Shown here piece after piece: positions 1 through 5,214 of a DNA stretch of 7,355 nt. Source of the stretch: Gammaproteobacteria bacterium (GTDB lineage: Bacteria; Pseudomonadota; Gammaproteobacteria; UBA9214); NCBI GenBank assembly GCA_020027635.1, contig JAHKKL010000076.1, positions 1-7,355 on the forward strand. The letters are read 5' to 3'. The notes beneath the pieces were generated by a model. That model was not told where the DNA came from, ran no database searches, and was given only the letters and a program-made list of their open reading frames with translations. How positions within the stretch are numbered: position 1 is the stretch's first letter; each line of letters begins with the position of its first letter. The position numbers and the translations under genes were made by a program.

Positions 1-249
1 AGAAGGTCGCGGCGCAAAATAGCAGCCTCAACCTAGACGTTAACAAACAAAAAAAGCGCGCGATCGGTAAGGATCACAGATCACAGATCAAGCACAGATC
101 AAGGGGTCAGAGGATCAAGGGGTAAGAGTCGTTGAAATCATGCTGACCCCTTGACGCTCTGGACTGGCTCTTTTCAACGACTCTGACACCGGCTGGTTAA
201 GGGGTGACCCCTTGACCGCGCCAGTCCTCGACCCTACTTCATGTCTGTT
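1..249. other. Non-coding left flank
   Basis: I see no credible gene here. The first 60 bases contain an A-run near 49-56 followed by a GC-alternating stretch, but no clear promoter or terminator. From base 72 onward the sequence is made of short direct and inverted repeats, described as a separate repeat feature. No protein family is recognisable in any frame. It lies downstream of mntA, so it is the 3' end of the toxin-antitoxin module plus whatever borders it to the left. Confidence 0.6.
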
Positions 250-270
250 TCACGATTTCAACGACTCTGA
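72..270. repeat. Cluster of short direct and inverted repeats (REP-like)
   Basis: Several words recur within 200 bases. GATCACA is tandem at 72-78 and 79-85. A 16-base unit GATCAAGGGGTNAGAG is tandem at 97-112 and 113-128 with one mismatch. TCAAGGGGTCAG at 99-110 is the inverse of 143-154. TGACCCCTTGAC occurs directly at 144-155 and 205-216. AGAGTCGTTGAAATC at 125-139 is the exact inverse of 254-268, and TTTCAACGACTCTGA occurs directly at 172-186 and 256-270. A small hairpin AAGGGG-TGA-CCCCTT lies at 199-213. The words resemble intergenic palindromes often seen near REP-associated (RAYT, Y1-type) transposases in gammaproteobacteria; that link is from memory and no such transposase is in the window. 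The right end overlaps the last codons of mntA. Confidence 0.8.
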
Positions 271-588
271 ACCCTTGTTCACCGTGATCGCAGGGTAAAA
301 GCGCCGCCCCTGGGACAGGATCTTCTCCTTGAGATCCAGCCGCTCCAATCGGTCAAAATGCAGCACATCCAGCTTGAAGACGATGGGCAGATCGTCCAGT
401 TCGTTCCAAAGCCGGGTGAATTCCTGATCGGTCATGGCCGGTGCAACGACCGCAAGATCGATATCCGACCAGGGCTTGGCGGTGTCCCTGGCACGCGAGC
501 CAAAAATGAGCACCCGCTCAATGGCGGGATAACGTGCGAACACTTCGGCGAAGCTCGCGAAAATGTCGGCCGACAGGCCGAAAATCAT
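250..588 (-). CDS. mntA: MNT-domain nucleotidyltransferase, MntA-type antitoxin
   Basis: This is a minimal nucleotidyltransferase of the DNA polymerase beta superfamily, 112 residues from the chosen start. The signature GSX10DXD is present: G30-S31, then D42 and D44, with a likely third metal ligand at D74 in the strand KLDVLHF. In characterised HepT-MntA pairs the MNT enzyme adds AMP units to the toxin's tyrosine and silences it; that role is inferred here. I chose ATG at 588 because it overlaps the hepT stop as ATGA, which suggests translational coupling, and because relatives typically begin M-x-F-G-L, as here (MIFGL). A GTG at 603 would add five residues. The last six residues (SESLKS) are encoded by a repeat found twice more nearby, so the natural C-terminus was probably altered. 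The fold assignment is firm; the exact target is not shown. Confidence 0.9.
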   Translation of the reverse strand: MIFGLSADIFASFAEVFARYPAIERVLIFGSRARDTAKPWSDIDLAVVAPAMTDQEFTRLWNELDDLPIVFKLDVLHFDRLERLDLKEKILSQGRRFYPAITVNKGSESLKS

Positions 589-983
589 TGGCCGTGCTGC
601 CACGTTGCCGCCTTGTGCGACAGTTGCTGGAACAAAACGATACCTTCCGCCACGACATAGGCATAGACCTTCTCGGCCAGGACCTCATCGTAGGCATGAC
701 TGGTGAGATTGCGCATCCGCTGCAGTTCACTCCAGTCATTTCCATCCTCGACAAACCCGGCCTGGAGCGCCTCCTGCAGAGTTTCCTTGGGCGTCCTGGC
801 GATTACCGCATCGGCCTCCAGCCGCAACTTGAGCATCTTCCACGCCAGTTCGTAGGTGAATTCGAAGCGTTGAATGACGGAATCGCGGATGAATTCGTTC
901 TTGGGCTCCCGGACAGCCTTTTCGAGCTGCCGCAGTGCCTTGAGATAATCAGCGATACGCTCTTGCAATCGTTCAGTGTCCAT
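585..983 (-). CDS. hepT: HEPN-domain RNase toxin, HepT / HI0074 family
   Basis: This 132-residue, mostly helical protein belongs to the HI0074-type HEPN family, long called nucleotidyltransferase substrate-binding proteins. The family hallmark QRFEFTYELAWK is at residues 38-49. The catalytic HEPN motif RX4HXY is intact: R91, H96 and Y98 in RNLTSHAY. In the Shewanella HepT-MntA system this motif carries RNase activity and the tyrosine is the AMPylated residue, so an active toxin is predicted. The gene precedes mntA and its TGA overlaps the mntA ATG by four bases, the usual order for this pair. It starts at ATG 983 with only a weak purine-rich ribosome site (AGAG) upstream. No operator is evident. 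It could instead act in phage defence, as some HEPN-MNT pairs do. Confidence 0.9.
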   Translation of the reverse strand: MDTERLQERIADYLKALRQLEKAVREPKNEFIRDSVIQRFEFTYELAWKMLKLRLEADAVIARTPKETLQEALQAGFVEDGNDWSELQRMRNLTSHAYDEVLAEKVYAYVVAEGIVLFQQLSHKAATWQHGQ

Positions 984-1184
984 GGCGTGATCTCTACATC
1001 GCCCTGTCAGTTTAACCCAAAACCGGGACAGATTTATTGTGCGTCCAGCGAAGGCTGGCGTGCTCAGCGGGAGACAGGCCCGCCCGGGTAACAGTCAGGA
1101 CCCCATAACTTGGATGGCAGCGTCGTTGGGAAACCAGCTGCGTTGAAGCCCATCGACAACACCACCCGTGGGGTGGTGGCGATT
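984..1184. other. Non-coding spacer between hepT and ctaB
   Basis: I find no supportable gene. Small hairpins are present: CCAGC-GAAG-GCTGG at 1045-1058, GCGGG/CCCGC at 1067-1083, and CACCACCC-GTG-GGGTGGTG at 1160-1178. A word GGGACAGATTTATT at 1025-1038 resembles sequences often found next to REP-type transposases, but is alone here. A 29-codon minus-strand reading frame at 1064-1153 has no visible ribosome site and is not called. The hepT promoter must lie here if the gene has its own, but no convincing -35/-10 pair was found. Confidence 0.5.
1160..1178 (-). repeat. 8-bp perfect hairpin downstream of ctaB
   Basis: CACCACCC (1160-1167) pairs exactly with GGGTGGTG (1171-1178) across a three-base loop. 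On the minus strand it lies 45-63 bases beyond the ctaB stop. No run of T follows, so it is not a standard intrinsic terminator. It may still stall polymerase or protect the 3' end of the ctaB message. Confidence 0.5.
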
Positions 1185-1237
1185 AATGGGGTCGATTGAT
1201 CGATAGGGAGATGCACATCCGATCAATCGACCCCATT
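1185..1237. repeat. 18-bp perfect inverted repeat spanning the ctaB stop codon
   Basis: AATGGGGTCGATTGATCG at 1185-1202 is the exact inverse of 1220-1237, with a 17-base loop. The right arm contains the last ctaB codons and its TGA (1223-1225). The left arm is therefore an inverted copy of the end of ctaB placed just downstream. Transcribed from the minus strand it would form a long stable stem at the 3' end of the message. The base of the stem is followed by ATTAATC rather than a T run, so termination, if any, would be non-canonical. Confidence 0.85.
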
Positions 1238-2164
1238 GCCCAGCTCCGGCAGGTAGTGATCCACCAGCAGGAGGGCGAAGAGGGCCATCAGGTACCAGAT
1301 GGAATAGCCGAAGGTCTGCATCGCGACCCGCTCGTCCCTGCCCTGCATCAGGCGGAGCGCGTAATAGAGAAAGCCCCCCCCGAGCAGCAGCGCGCCGGCG
1401 AGATAGACATAGCCGCTCATGTGCATGGCAAACGGCAGCACGCTGACCGCCAGCAGCAGCAGCGTGTAAAGGAGGATCTGCAGGCGGGTGAACGGCACGC
1501 CGTGGGTCACCGGCAGCATCGGAATGTCCACCTTGGCGTATTCGTGGCGGCGGTGGATCGCCAGCGCCCAGAAATGCGGCGGCGTCCAGACGAAGATGAT
1601 CAGGAACAGCAGCAGCGCATGCGGGTCGAGCGAGTCGGTCAGCGCGGTCCAGCCGAGGATCGGCGGGGCGGCCCCGGCGGCGCCGCCGATGACGATGTTC
1701 TGGGGCGTGGCGCGCTTGAGGAACAGGGTATAGACGACGGCGTAGCCGACCAGCGACAGGAAGGTGAGCAGCGCAGTCAACGGATTGATCAGGGTGACGA
1801 GCATCACCATGGACAGTACGCCGAGCAGCAGCGCGAACAGCAGGGCGTCGCGCGGCCGGATTGCGCCCTGCGGCAGGGGACGGTGACGGGTGCGCGCCAT
1901 GCGGGCGTCTTCGCGCGAATCGAGCACGTGGTTGATCGCCGCCGCCGCGGAGGCGGCCAGCCCGATGCCCAGATTGCCGAACAGCAGCACATCCAGCGGC
2001 ACCATGCCGGGCGGCGAGGTGGCGAGGAACATTCCGACCATGGCCGTGAACACAATCAGCGCGACCACCTTGAGCTTGCACAGGCCGAGATAGCTTTTCA
2101 CGAGCCCCGGCAGCGAAGCGTCCGGCCCGTCGACAGGCGTTTTTTCATTGACCGATACAGCCAT
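1223..2164 (-). CDS. ctaB: Protohaem IX farnesyltransferase (haem O synthase)
   Basis: CtaB (also CyoE or COX10) transfers a farnesyl group from farnesyl diphosphate onto haem B to make haem O, the precursor of haem A, in the cytoplasmic membrane. The 313-residue protein has the normal length and repeated hydrophobic spans of the UbiA prenyltransferase superfamily. The first Asp-rich motif is N78-x3-D82-x3-D86, followed by TRHRPLP at 92-98. The second polar loop is WTPPHFWALAIHRRHEYAKVD near 193-213, then IPMLPVTHG. The start is ATG 2164 with AGGA a few bases upstream, 11 bases after the SCO-like gene, so the two are co-transcribed. In most relatives ctaA lies just upstream of ctaB; it is missing here. 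The final codons lie in a perfect inverted repeat. Confidence 0.97.
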   Translation of the reverse strand: MAVSVNEKTPVDGPDASLPGLVKSYLGLCKLKVVALIVFTAMVGMFLATSPPGMVPLDVLLFGNLGIGLAASAAAAINHVLDSREDARMARTRHRPLPQGAIRPRDALLFALLLGVLSMVMLVTLINPLTALLTFLSLVGYAVVYTLFLKRATPQNIVIGGAAGAAPPILGWTALTDSLDPHALLLFLIIFVWTPPHFWALAIHRRHEYAKVDIPMLPVTHGVPFTRLQILLYTLLLLAVSVLPFAMHMSGYVYLAGALLLGGGFLYYALRLMQGRDERVAMQTFGYSIWYLMALFALLLVDHYLPELGNGVD

Positions 2165-2175
2165 GATCCGTCCTG

Positions 2176-2841
2176 TCAGCCGGTATGCGAGTACTTCAAC
2201 AGTCGTTGCAGATCCTGGATCATGCCGCGTGGATCGGCGTCAGGCCGATAGTACATCATGAGGTTTCCCAGTGGATCGACCAGATAGACGTTGCCGGCGC
2301 CCTGCATGGGGATACCCTCGACGCTGAACACGGGAGCGAGCGCCGCGGCCTGCTCGGGCGACAGCACGGCCACCGCCATATCCGGATACTCCGCCAGGAT
2401 CTGCGGCAAACCGGTCGGCTCTGGCGCGCCAGTCGCGAGGAACAGGCGCTGCACGCGCAGCATATTCTCCCCCTGGGCCAGGCGCACCTGGCGCATGTGG
2501 TAGAGCTTCTCGCGGCACGCACCCCCGCAGGCGGCGTCGCCGACATAAATCAGGGTCCATTTGCCGCCGAGGAAATCCTGGCTGAAGGGCTCTCCCGTGG
2601 CGCCGATCAGACCGGCCGGTAGGGTCAGCGGCCGCGGCGGCTGTATCAGGGTACCCTTGTTGGTCGTGCCGCCCGGCCGCCAGCCGTGTTCGGCGCTCAT
2701 GTGCATGAACCACGCCACGAACACCGGCGCAAGAAACAACAGCGCCAGCAACACCAGTGCCTGCCGGGAATTGACGAAACCCCGTTGCCGTCGGCAGACC
2801 GGGCCCGCACCTGTATACCTCTTGCGACTTGCTTGTTTCAT
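2176..2841 (-). CDS. Membrane-anchored SCO-like thioredoxin-fold protein, oxidase-associated
   Basis: This 221-residue protein starts with a basic stretch, then one membrane segment at about 27-48, then a periplasmic domain. It resembles the hypothetical protein found between surf1 and cox15 in Pseudomonas-type cox clusters. A thioredoxin-like core is suggested by WTLIYVGDAACGGACREKLY (95-114), with C105 and C109 spaced as the CXXXC of SCO copper chaperones. SCO proteins also need a histidine shortly before the YLIDP strand; here the matching stretch is MQGAGNVYLVDP (179-190) with no histidine. It may be a thiol-disulfide partner for the CuA site rather than a copper carrier; that is inference. 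The start at ATG 2841 has only a weak ribosome site. It lies 241 bases after surf1 and 11 before ctaB. Confidence 0.85.
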   Translation of the reverse strand: MKQASRKRYTGAGPVCRRQRGFVNSRQALVLLALLFLAPVFVAWFMHMSAEHGWRPGGTTNKGTLIQPPRPLTLPAGLIGATGEPFSQDFLGGKWTLIYVGDAACGGACREKLYHMRQVRLAQGENMLRVQRLFLATGAPEPTGLPQILAEYPDMAVAVLSPEQAAALAPVFSVEGIPMQGAGNVYLVDPLGNLMMYYRPDADPRGMIQDLQRLLKYSHTG

Positions 2842-3082
2842 TACCGTTCGCTCTCGAATTCCCCAGCTAGCTTGTTACTTAAGAATACGCAGTGACCACG
2901 CCTCATGCAGGGTGAGTCCTGTCGTGACCGTCGGCCGCAGGGACGATGCACACGGATGTGCAAGTGTCGCGTGAGGGCAGGATGCCCGCAGCGACTGCAG
3001 CCGTCGAGCCTCCAGGGACGGAATTACGGCGAGTCCCGTCTGTCCCCTCCTGCTCCTCTGACCCATTAACCGGGTGCAATGG
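2842..3082. repeat. Hairpin-rich spacer between surf1 and the SCO-like gene
   Basis: No convincing gene is present; an 83-codon minus-strand frame across it runs into the end of surf1 out of frame and looks like chance. The spacer holds mini stem-loops GCACA-CGGA-TGTGC at 2948-2961 and GGGCA-GGA-TGCCC at 2975-2987, plus CGAC/GTCG at 2992-3006. Both main stems share the pattern NNNCA-(N)GGA-TGNNN with two in the spacer at 4110-4243. Words TCTGTCCCC and TCTGACCC at about 3037-3065 recall the repeat cluster at the left of the window. A promoter for the SCO-like gene could lie near 2870-2890 (TATTCT on the minus strand), but the -35 is poor. Confidence 0.6.
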
Positions 3083-3838
3083 CTACTCATGTTCTGAGTG
3101 AGCTCGATGCGTGTTGACGCCGACATAGATCAGCAGCAGCACCAGCGCCAGCGTGAACCACTGCGCGGCATAGGCGCGATGCTTGTCCGGGGTGATGCCG
3201 TAAACCGGCTTCCAGTCACGGACAAAACCCTCGGGTTCCTTCGGGTCCAGCAGCAGCGCCAACGGCAGCAGCGGATGACCGAGGCGCTGCCCGATCGGTC
3301 CGATCTCGAGTTGCTGGATCACCCGCGGCCAGCTCGAGCCGGCCTCCTCCACCGCCTCCAGCCGGAACGCCTTTTCCGGCGGCAGCCGGATCATCGCCCG
3401 CACGGTGACGGGACCCGCGGGTCCCGTCACCGCCGGCAACTGCGTCCGGCTGTCTCCCAGCGGAACCCAGCCGCGATTGACCAGCACCCAGGCATCGCCG
3501 GATCCCGCGCCGTTGAGGCGCAGCGGGGTGAGGACGTGATAGCCGGCGGCGCCCTGGTGGATCTGATTGTCCAGCAAGAGCTGGTGATCCAGATCGTAAA
3601 CCCCCTGCACCGTCACCTGCCGGTATTCCAGCTCGGCAGCGGAGGCGGAGGACGCCAGCAGGCTCCTCAGCGGCTGGGCGGGCTCCCCGATGCGCGCGGC
3701 ATGGGCATCCACCAGCGCCTGTTTCCAGACCGCACGCTCGAGCTGCCACTGGCCCAGGCCGATCAGGACCGGCAGCAGCACCAGCGTAGCCAGACTCGGC
3801 CATAGCGAGGGACGGAAATCAAAGGGACCAATGCGCAT
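3083..3838 (-). CDS. surf1: SURF1-family cytochrome oxidase assembly protein
   Basis: SURF1 (Shy1) helps place haem A into subunit I of cytochrome c oxidase. The 251-residue protein has the family's build: one N-terminal membrane span at about 14-30 ending in GLGQWQLERA, a large periplasmic domain, and a C-terminal span at about 226-242. Conserved family stretches are GYHVLTPL (99-106), VNRGWVP (120-126) and DKHRAYAAQWF (218-228). I chose ATG 3838; a TTG at 3844 would add two residues and neither has a strong ribosome site. It starts back to back with the DUF2909-type gene, so it is read from its own divergent promoter rather than from the coxA operon. Residues around 136-146 are encoded by a perfect 30-bp palindrome. 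Confidence 0.95.
   Translation of the reverse strand: MRIGPFDFRPSLWPSLATLVLLPVLIGLGQWQLERAVWKQALVDAHAARIGEPAQPLRSLLASSASAAELEYRQVTVQGVYDLDHQLLLDNQIHQGAAGYHVLTPLRLNGAGSGDAWVLVNRGWVPLGDSRTQLPAVTGPAGPVTVRAMIRLPPEKAFRLEAVEEAGSSWPRVIQQLEIGPIGQRLGHPLLPLALLLDPKEPEGFVRDWKPVYGITPDKHRAYAAQWFTLALVLLLIYVGVNTHRAHSEHE
3403..3432. repeat. Perfect 30-bp palindrome inside surf1
   Basis: The bases 3403-3432 read identically on both strands, centred on CCCGCGGG. They encode the stretch VTGPAGPVTV of SURF1, at a position where the family has a loop between strands, so the protein looks normal. A second hairpin, TCCGGC-GGCA-GCCGGA, lies 13 bases away at 3375-3390. With no loop the palindrome could extrude as a cruciform or form a stem in the message. 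Confidence 0.9.
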
Positions 3839-3896
3839 CTTCAAGTCCGTGTTTTGCTATACTGCTTGCCACATTCCGACTGTACGTTCCATCACC
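3839..3896. promoter_or_regulatory. Divergent promoter region of surf1 and the DUF2909-type gene
   Basis: These 58 bases separate two genes that are read away from each other, so both promoters must sit here or within the coding starts. On the plus strand an extended -10, TGCTATACT, lies at 3855-3863 and would start transcription about 25-30 bases before ATG 3897; no good -35 is seen. On the minus strand the same AT-rich patch gives TATAGC, a weaker match. This is prediction from sequence only. Confidence 0.4.
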
Positions 3897-4109
3897 ATGC
3901 TGACCAAGATCATCGTCATCCTGTTCCTGCTCGCCATCCTTGGCAGCCTCGGCAGCGGGCTGTTCTATCTGATGAAAGACAAGGGTTCATCCGACCGAAC
4001 CGTACGGGCACTCACCGTCCGCATCAGCCTGTCCGTCCTGCTGTTCATGCTGCTGATGCTCGGCTACCTGACGGGCCTGCTGCAGCCCCACGGGATACAT
4101 ACGGGTTAG
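3897..4109 (+). CDS. Twin-transmembrane protein, DUF2909-type
   Basis: This 70-residue protein consists of two hydrophobic segments, at about 4-25 and 40-62, joined by a charged loop (MKDKGSSDRTVRALTVR), with a short polar tail. It matches the small twin-transmembrane DUF2909-type gene that sits, on the opposite strand, between coxC and surf1 in many gammaproteobacteria. Its position suggests a link to oxidase assembly, but no function is established that I know of. I chose ATG 3897 because the hydrophobic segment begins there and it suits the family's size; the open frame runs further upstream through the surf1 start, which is unlikely to be coding. No clear ribosome site precedes it. It converges on coxC. 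Confidence 0.85.
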   Translation: MLTKIIVILFLLAILGSLGSGLFYLMKDKGSSDRTVRALTVRISLSVLLFMLLMLGYLTGLLQPHGIHTG

Positions 4110-4243
4110 GCTCATCGCTCACGCGCGATGGACAGGATGTCCGAGTGCCGTGAAGCACAAGGATGTGCGAGAACGGCCATCCCTGCAGGCCCATCGCTCA
4201 CGCGCATCCCTGTGCTTCGCGATGTACCTGCGTCCCTGCAGGC
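4110..4243. repeat. Mini-hairpin cluster between the DUF2909-type gene and coxC
   Basis: This convergent spacer is nearly all short stem-loops: CATCGC/GCGATG at 4113-4130, GGACA-GGA-TGTCC at 4130-4142, GCACA-AGGA-TGTGC at 4155-4168, GCGCA-TCCC-TGTGC at 4202-4215 (one G-T pair) and CCTGC/GCAGG at 4227-4242. CATCGCTCACGCGC is repeated directly at 4113-4126 and 4192-4205, and TCCCTGCAGGC at 4180-4190 and 4233-4243. The stretch 4149-4165 is the near-exact inverse (15 of 17) of 4205-4221, so the cluster can fold into one larger structure. No gene is seen. It may end transcription of the DUF2909-type gene. Confidence 0.7.
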
Positions 4244-4278
4244 AAAAACGAAAAGGGGCGCCGCGAGCGTGGCGCCCC
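4244..4278 (-). terminator. Rho-independent terminator of the coxA-coxC operon
   Basis: On the minus strand the stem GGGGCGCC/GGCGCCCC (4271-4278 and 4255-4262) with an eight-base loop is followed directly by TTTTCGTTTTTG. It begins about 24 bases after the coxC stop. This separates the structural oxidase genes from surf1, the SCO-like gene and ctaB. On the plus strand no T run follows the stem, so it is not a good terminator for the convergent gene. Confidence 0.85.
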
Positions 4279-4301
4279 CCTATTCTGCGTGCGATGACCC
4301 G

Positions 4302-5165
4302 TCAGACCAGCCAGTAAACGAATACGAACAGGCCCAGCCAGACCACGTCCACGAAGTGCCAGTACCAGGCCACCGCCTCGAAGGCGAAGTGGTGATCCGG
4401 CGTGAAGTGACCCTTGATGCTGCGCAGCAGAATCACCAGCAGCATGGTAGCGCCCAGCGTGACGTGCAAGCCGTGGAAACCGGTCAACATGAAGAAGGTG
4501 GTACCGTAAATGCCGGTGCTCAGCTTCAGGTTGAGGTGGCTGTACGCCTCCCCGTATTCATGGACCTGCAGGAACAGGAACAGCACGCCCAGTGCCACCG
4601 TGGCCGCGAGCCACAGGATCAGCGCGCCGCGCTGACTCTTTTTCAGCGCCCAGTGCGCGAGCGTCACGGTCACGCCGCTGGAGAGCAGGATCAGGGTGTT
4701 GATGGCCGGAATGCCCCAAGCCTCCATGGGCTCGAACTTCCCGCCGACATCCCCCGGGCCGTTGGTCGGCCACATCGCCTCGAAGCCGTGCCAGAGCAGT
4801 TCGGGTGTCATGCCCTTGTTGCCGCCCCCACCGAGCCACGGCACGGCGTACATGCGGACATAGAACAGCGCGCCGAAGAAGGCGGCGAAGAACATGACTT
4901 CCGAGAAAATGAACCAGCCCATGCCCATGCGGAAGGACATGTCGACCTGGTCGTTGTACTTGCCACCCTGGCTTTCCCGGATAACCGTGCCGAACCAGCC
5001 GAAGACCATGATCAGCAGGATCACCGCGCCGGCCATCATGACCATGGGGGAGCCTTTATGAAGAAAATGCGCGAACCCTCCCAGGGTGAGAAACAGCCCC
5101 ACTGAGCCCACGATCGGCCAGTAGCTTGGCTGCGGCAGGTAGTAACCCCCTTTGGATGCTGTCAT
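4302..5165 (-). CDS. coxC: Cytochrome c oxidase subunit III
   Basis: Subunit III is the seven-span membrane subunit that stabilises subunit I of the haem-copper oxidase and its proton uptake. The 287-residue length and hydrophobic profile fit. Family signatures are FSEVMFFAAFF (87-97, with the conserved acidic residue E89), YGTTFFMLTGFHGLHVTLG (220-238) and FEAVAWYWHFVDVVWLGLF (262-280). The extended loop at 107-150, rich in Gly and Pro, is usual for bacterial forms with a longer stretch between spans 3 and 4. It starts at ATG 5165, preceded by GAGGGAATAACCA, a good ribosome site. It follows ctaG by 49 bases and is the last gene before the terminator at 4244-4278. Confidence 0.97.
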   Translation of the reverse strand: MTASKGGYYLPQPSYWPIVGSVGLFLTLGGFAHFLHKGSPMVMMAGAVILLIMVFGWFGTVIRESQGGKYNDQVDMSFRMGMGWFIFSEVMFFAAFFGALFYVRMYAVPWLGGGGNKGMTPELLWHGFEAMWPTNGPGDVGGKFEPMEAWGIPAINTLILLSSGVTVTLAHWALKKSQRGALILWLAATVALGVLFLFLQVHEYGEAYSHLNLKLSTGIYGTTFFMLTGFHGLHVTLGATMLLVILLRSIKGHFTPDHHFAFEAVAWYWHFVDVVWLGLFVFVYWLV

Positions 5166-5214
5166 TGGTTATTCCCTCTCTCTATGCAAATGGTTAGTTG
5201 ATTCGTTATCGCTG

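Noticed and set aside
72..128. Possible CRISPR or iteron array
   Set aside because: Repeats are directly adjacent, of mixed lengths, and have no regular spacers; there are no cas or replication genes.
534..1091. Plus-strand open frame of 185 codons over hepT
   Set aside because: It is antisense to a clear HEPN gene and has no recognisable features.
1010..1150. Possible integron attC site (GTTTAAC at 1010-1016 and GTTG-type words downstream)
   Set aside because: No matching pair of core sites with the expected paired arms was found, and there is no integrase.
1064..1153. 29-codon minus-strand frame after ctaB
   Set aside because: It has no ribosome site or recognisable similarity, and such short frames are common in GC-rich spacers.
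1095..2081. Minus-strand open frame of 328 codons in another frame
   Set aside because: It overlaps ctaB in a different frame, is made mostly of Arg, Ala, Pro and Gly, and lacks any family feature.
1196..2251. Long plus-strand open frame of 351 codons
   Set aside because: It is the complement of ctaB; its product is rich in Gln, Arg, His and Glu with no domain, as expected from a GC-rich shadow frame, while the minus strand encodes a textbook CtaB.
2875..3126. 83-codon minus-strand frame between surf1 and the SCO-like gene, considered as a ctaA remnant
   Set aside because: The peptide has no membrane spans or haem A synthase motifs, overlaps the surf1 end in another frame, and its sequence is explained by the stem-loops.
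4255..4278. Same hairpin as a terminator for the plus-strand DUF2909-type gene
   Set aside because: On the plus strand the stem is followed by CCTATTCT with no T run; only the minus-strand side has one.
4128..5105. Plus-strand open frame of 325 codons
   Set aside because: It runs antisense through coxC, has low-complexity His/Gln/Glu-rich content and starts inside the hairpin cluster.
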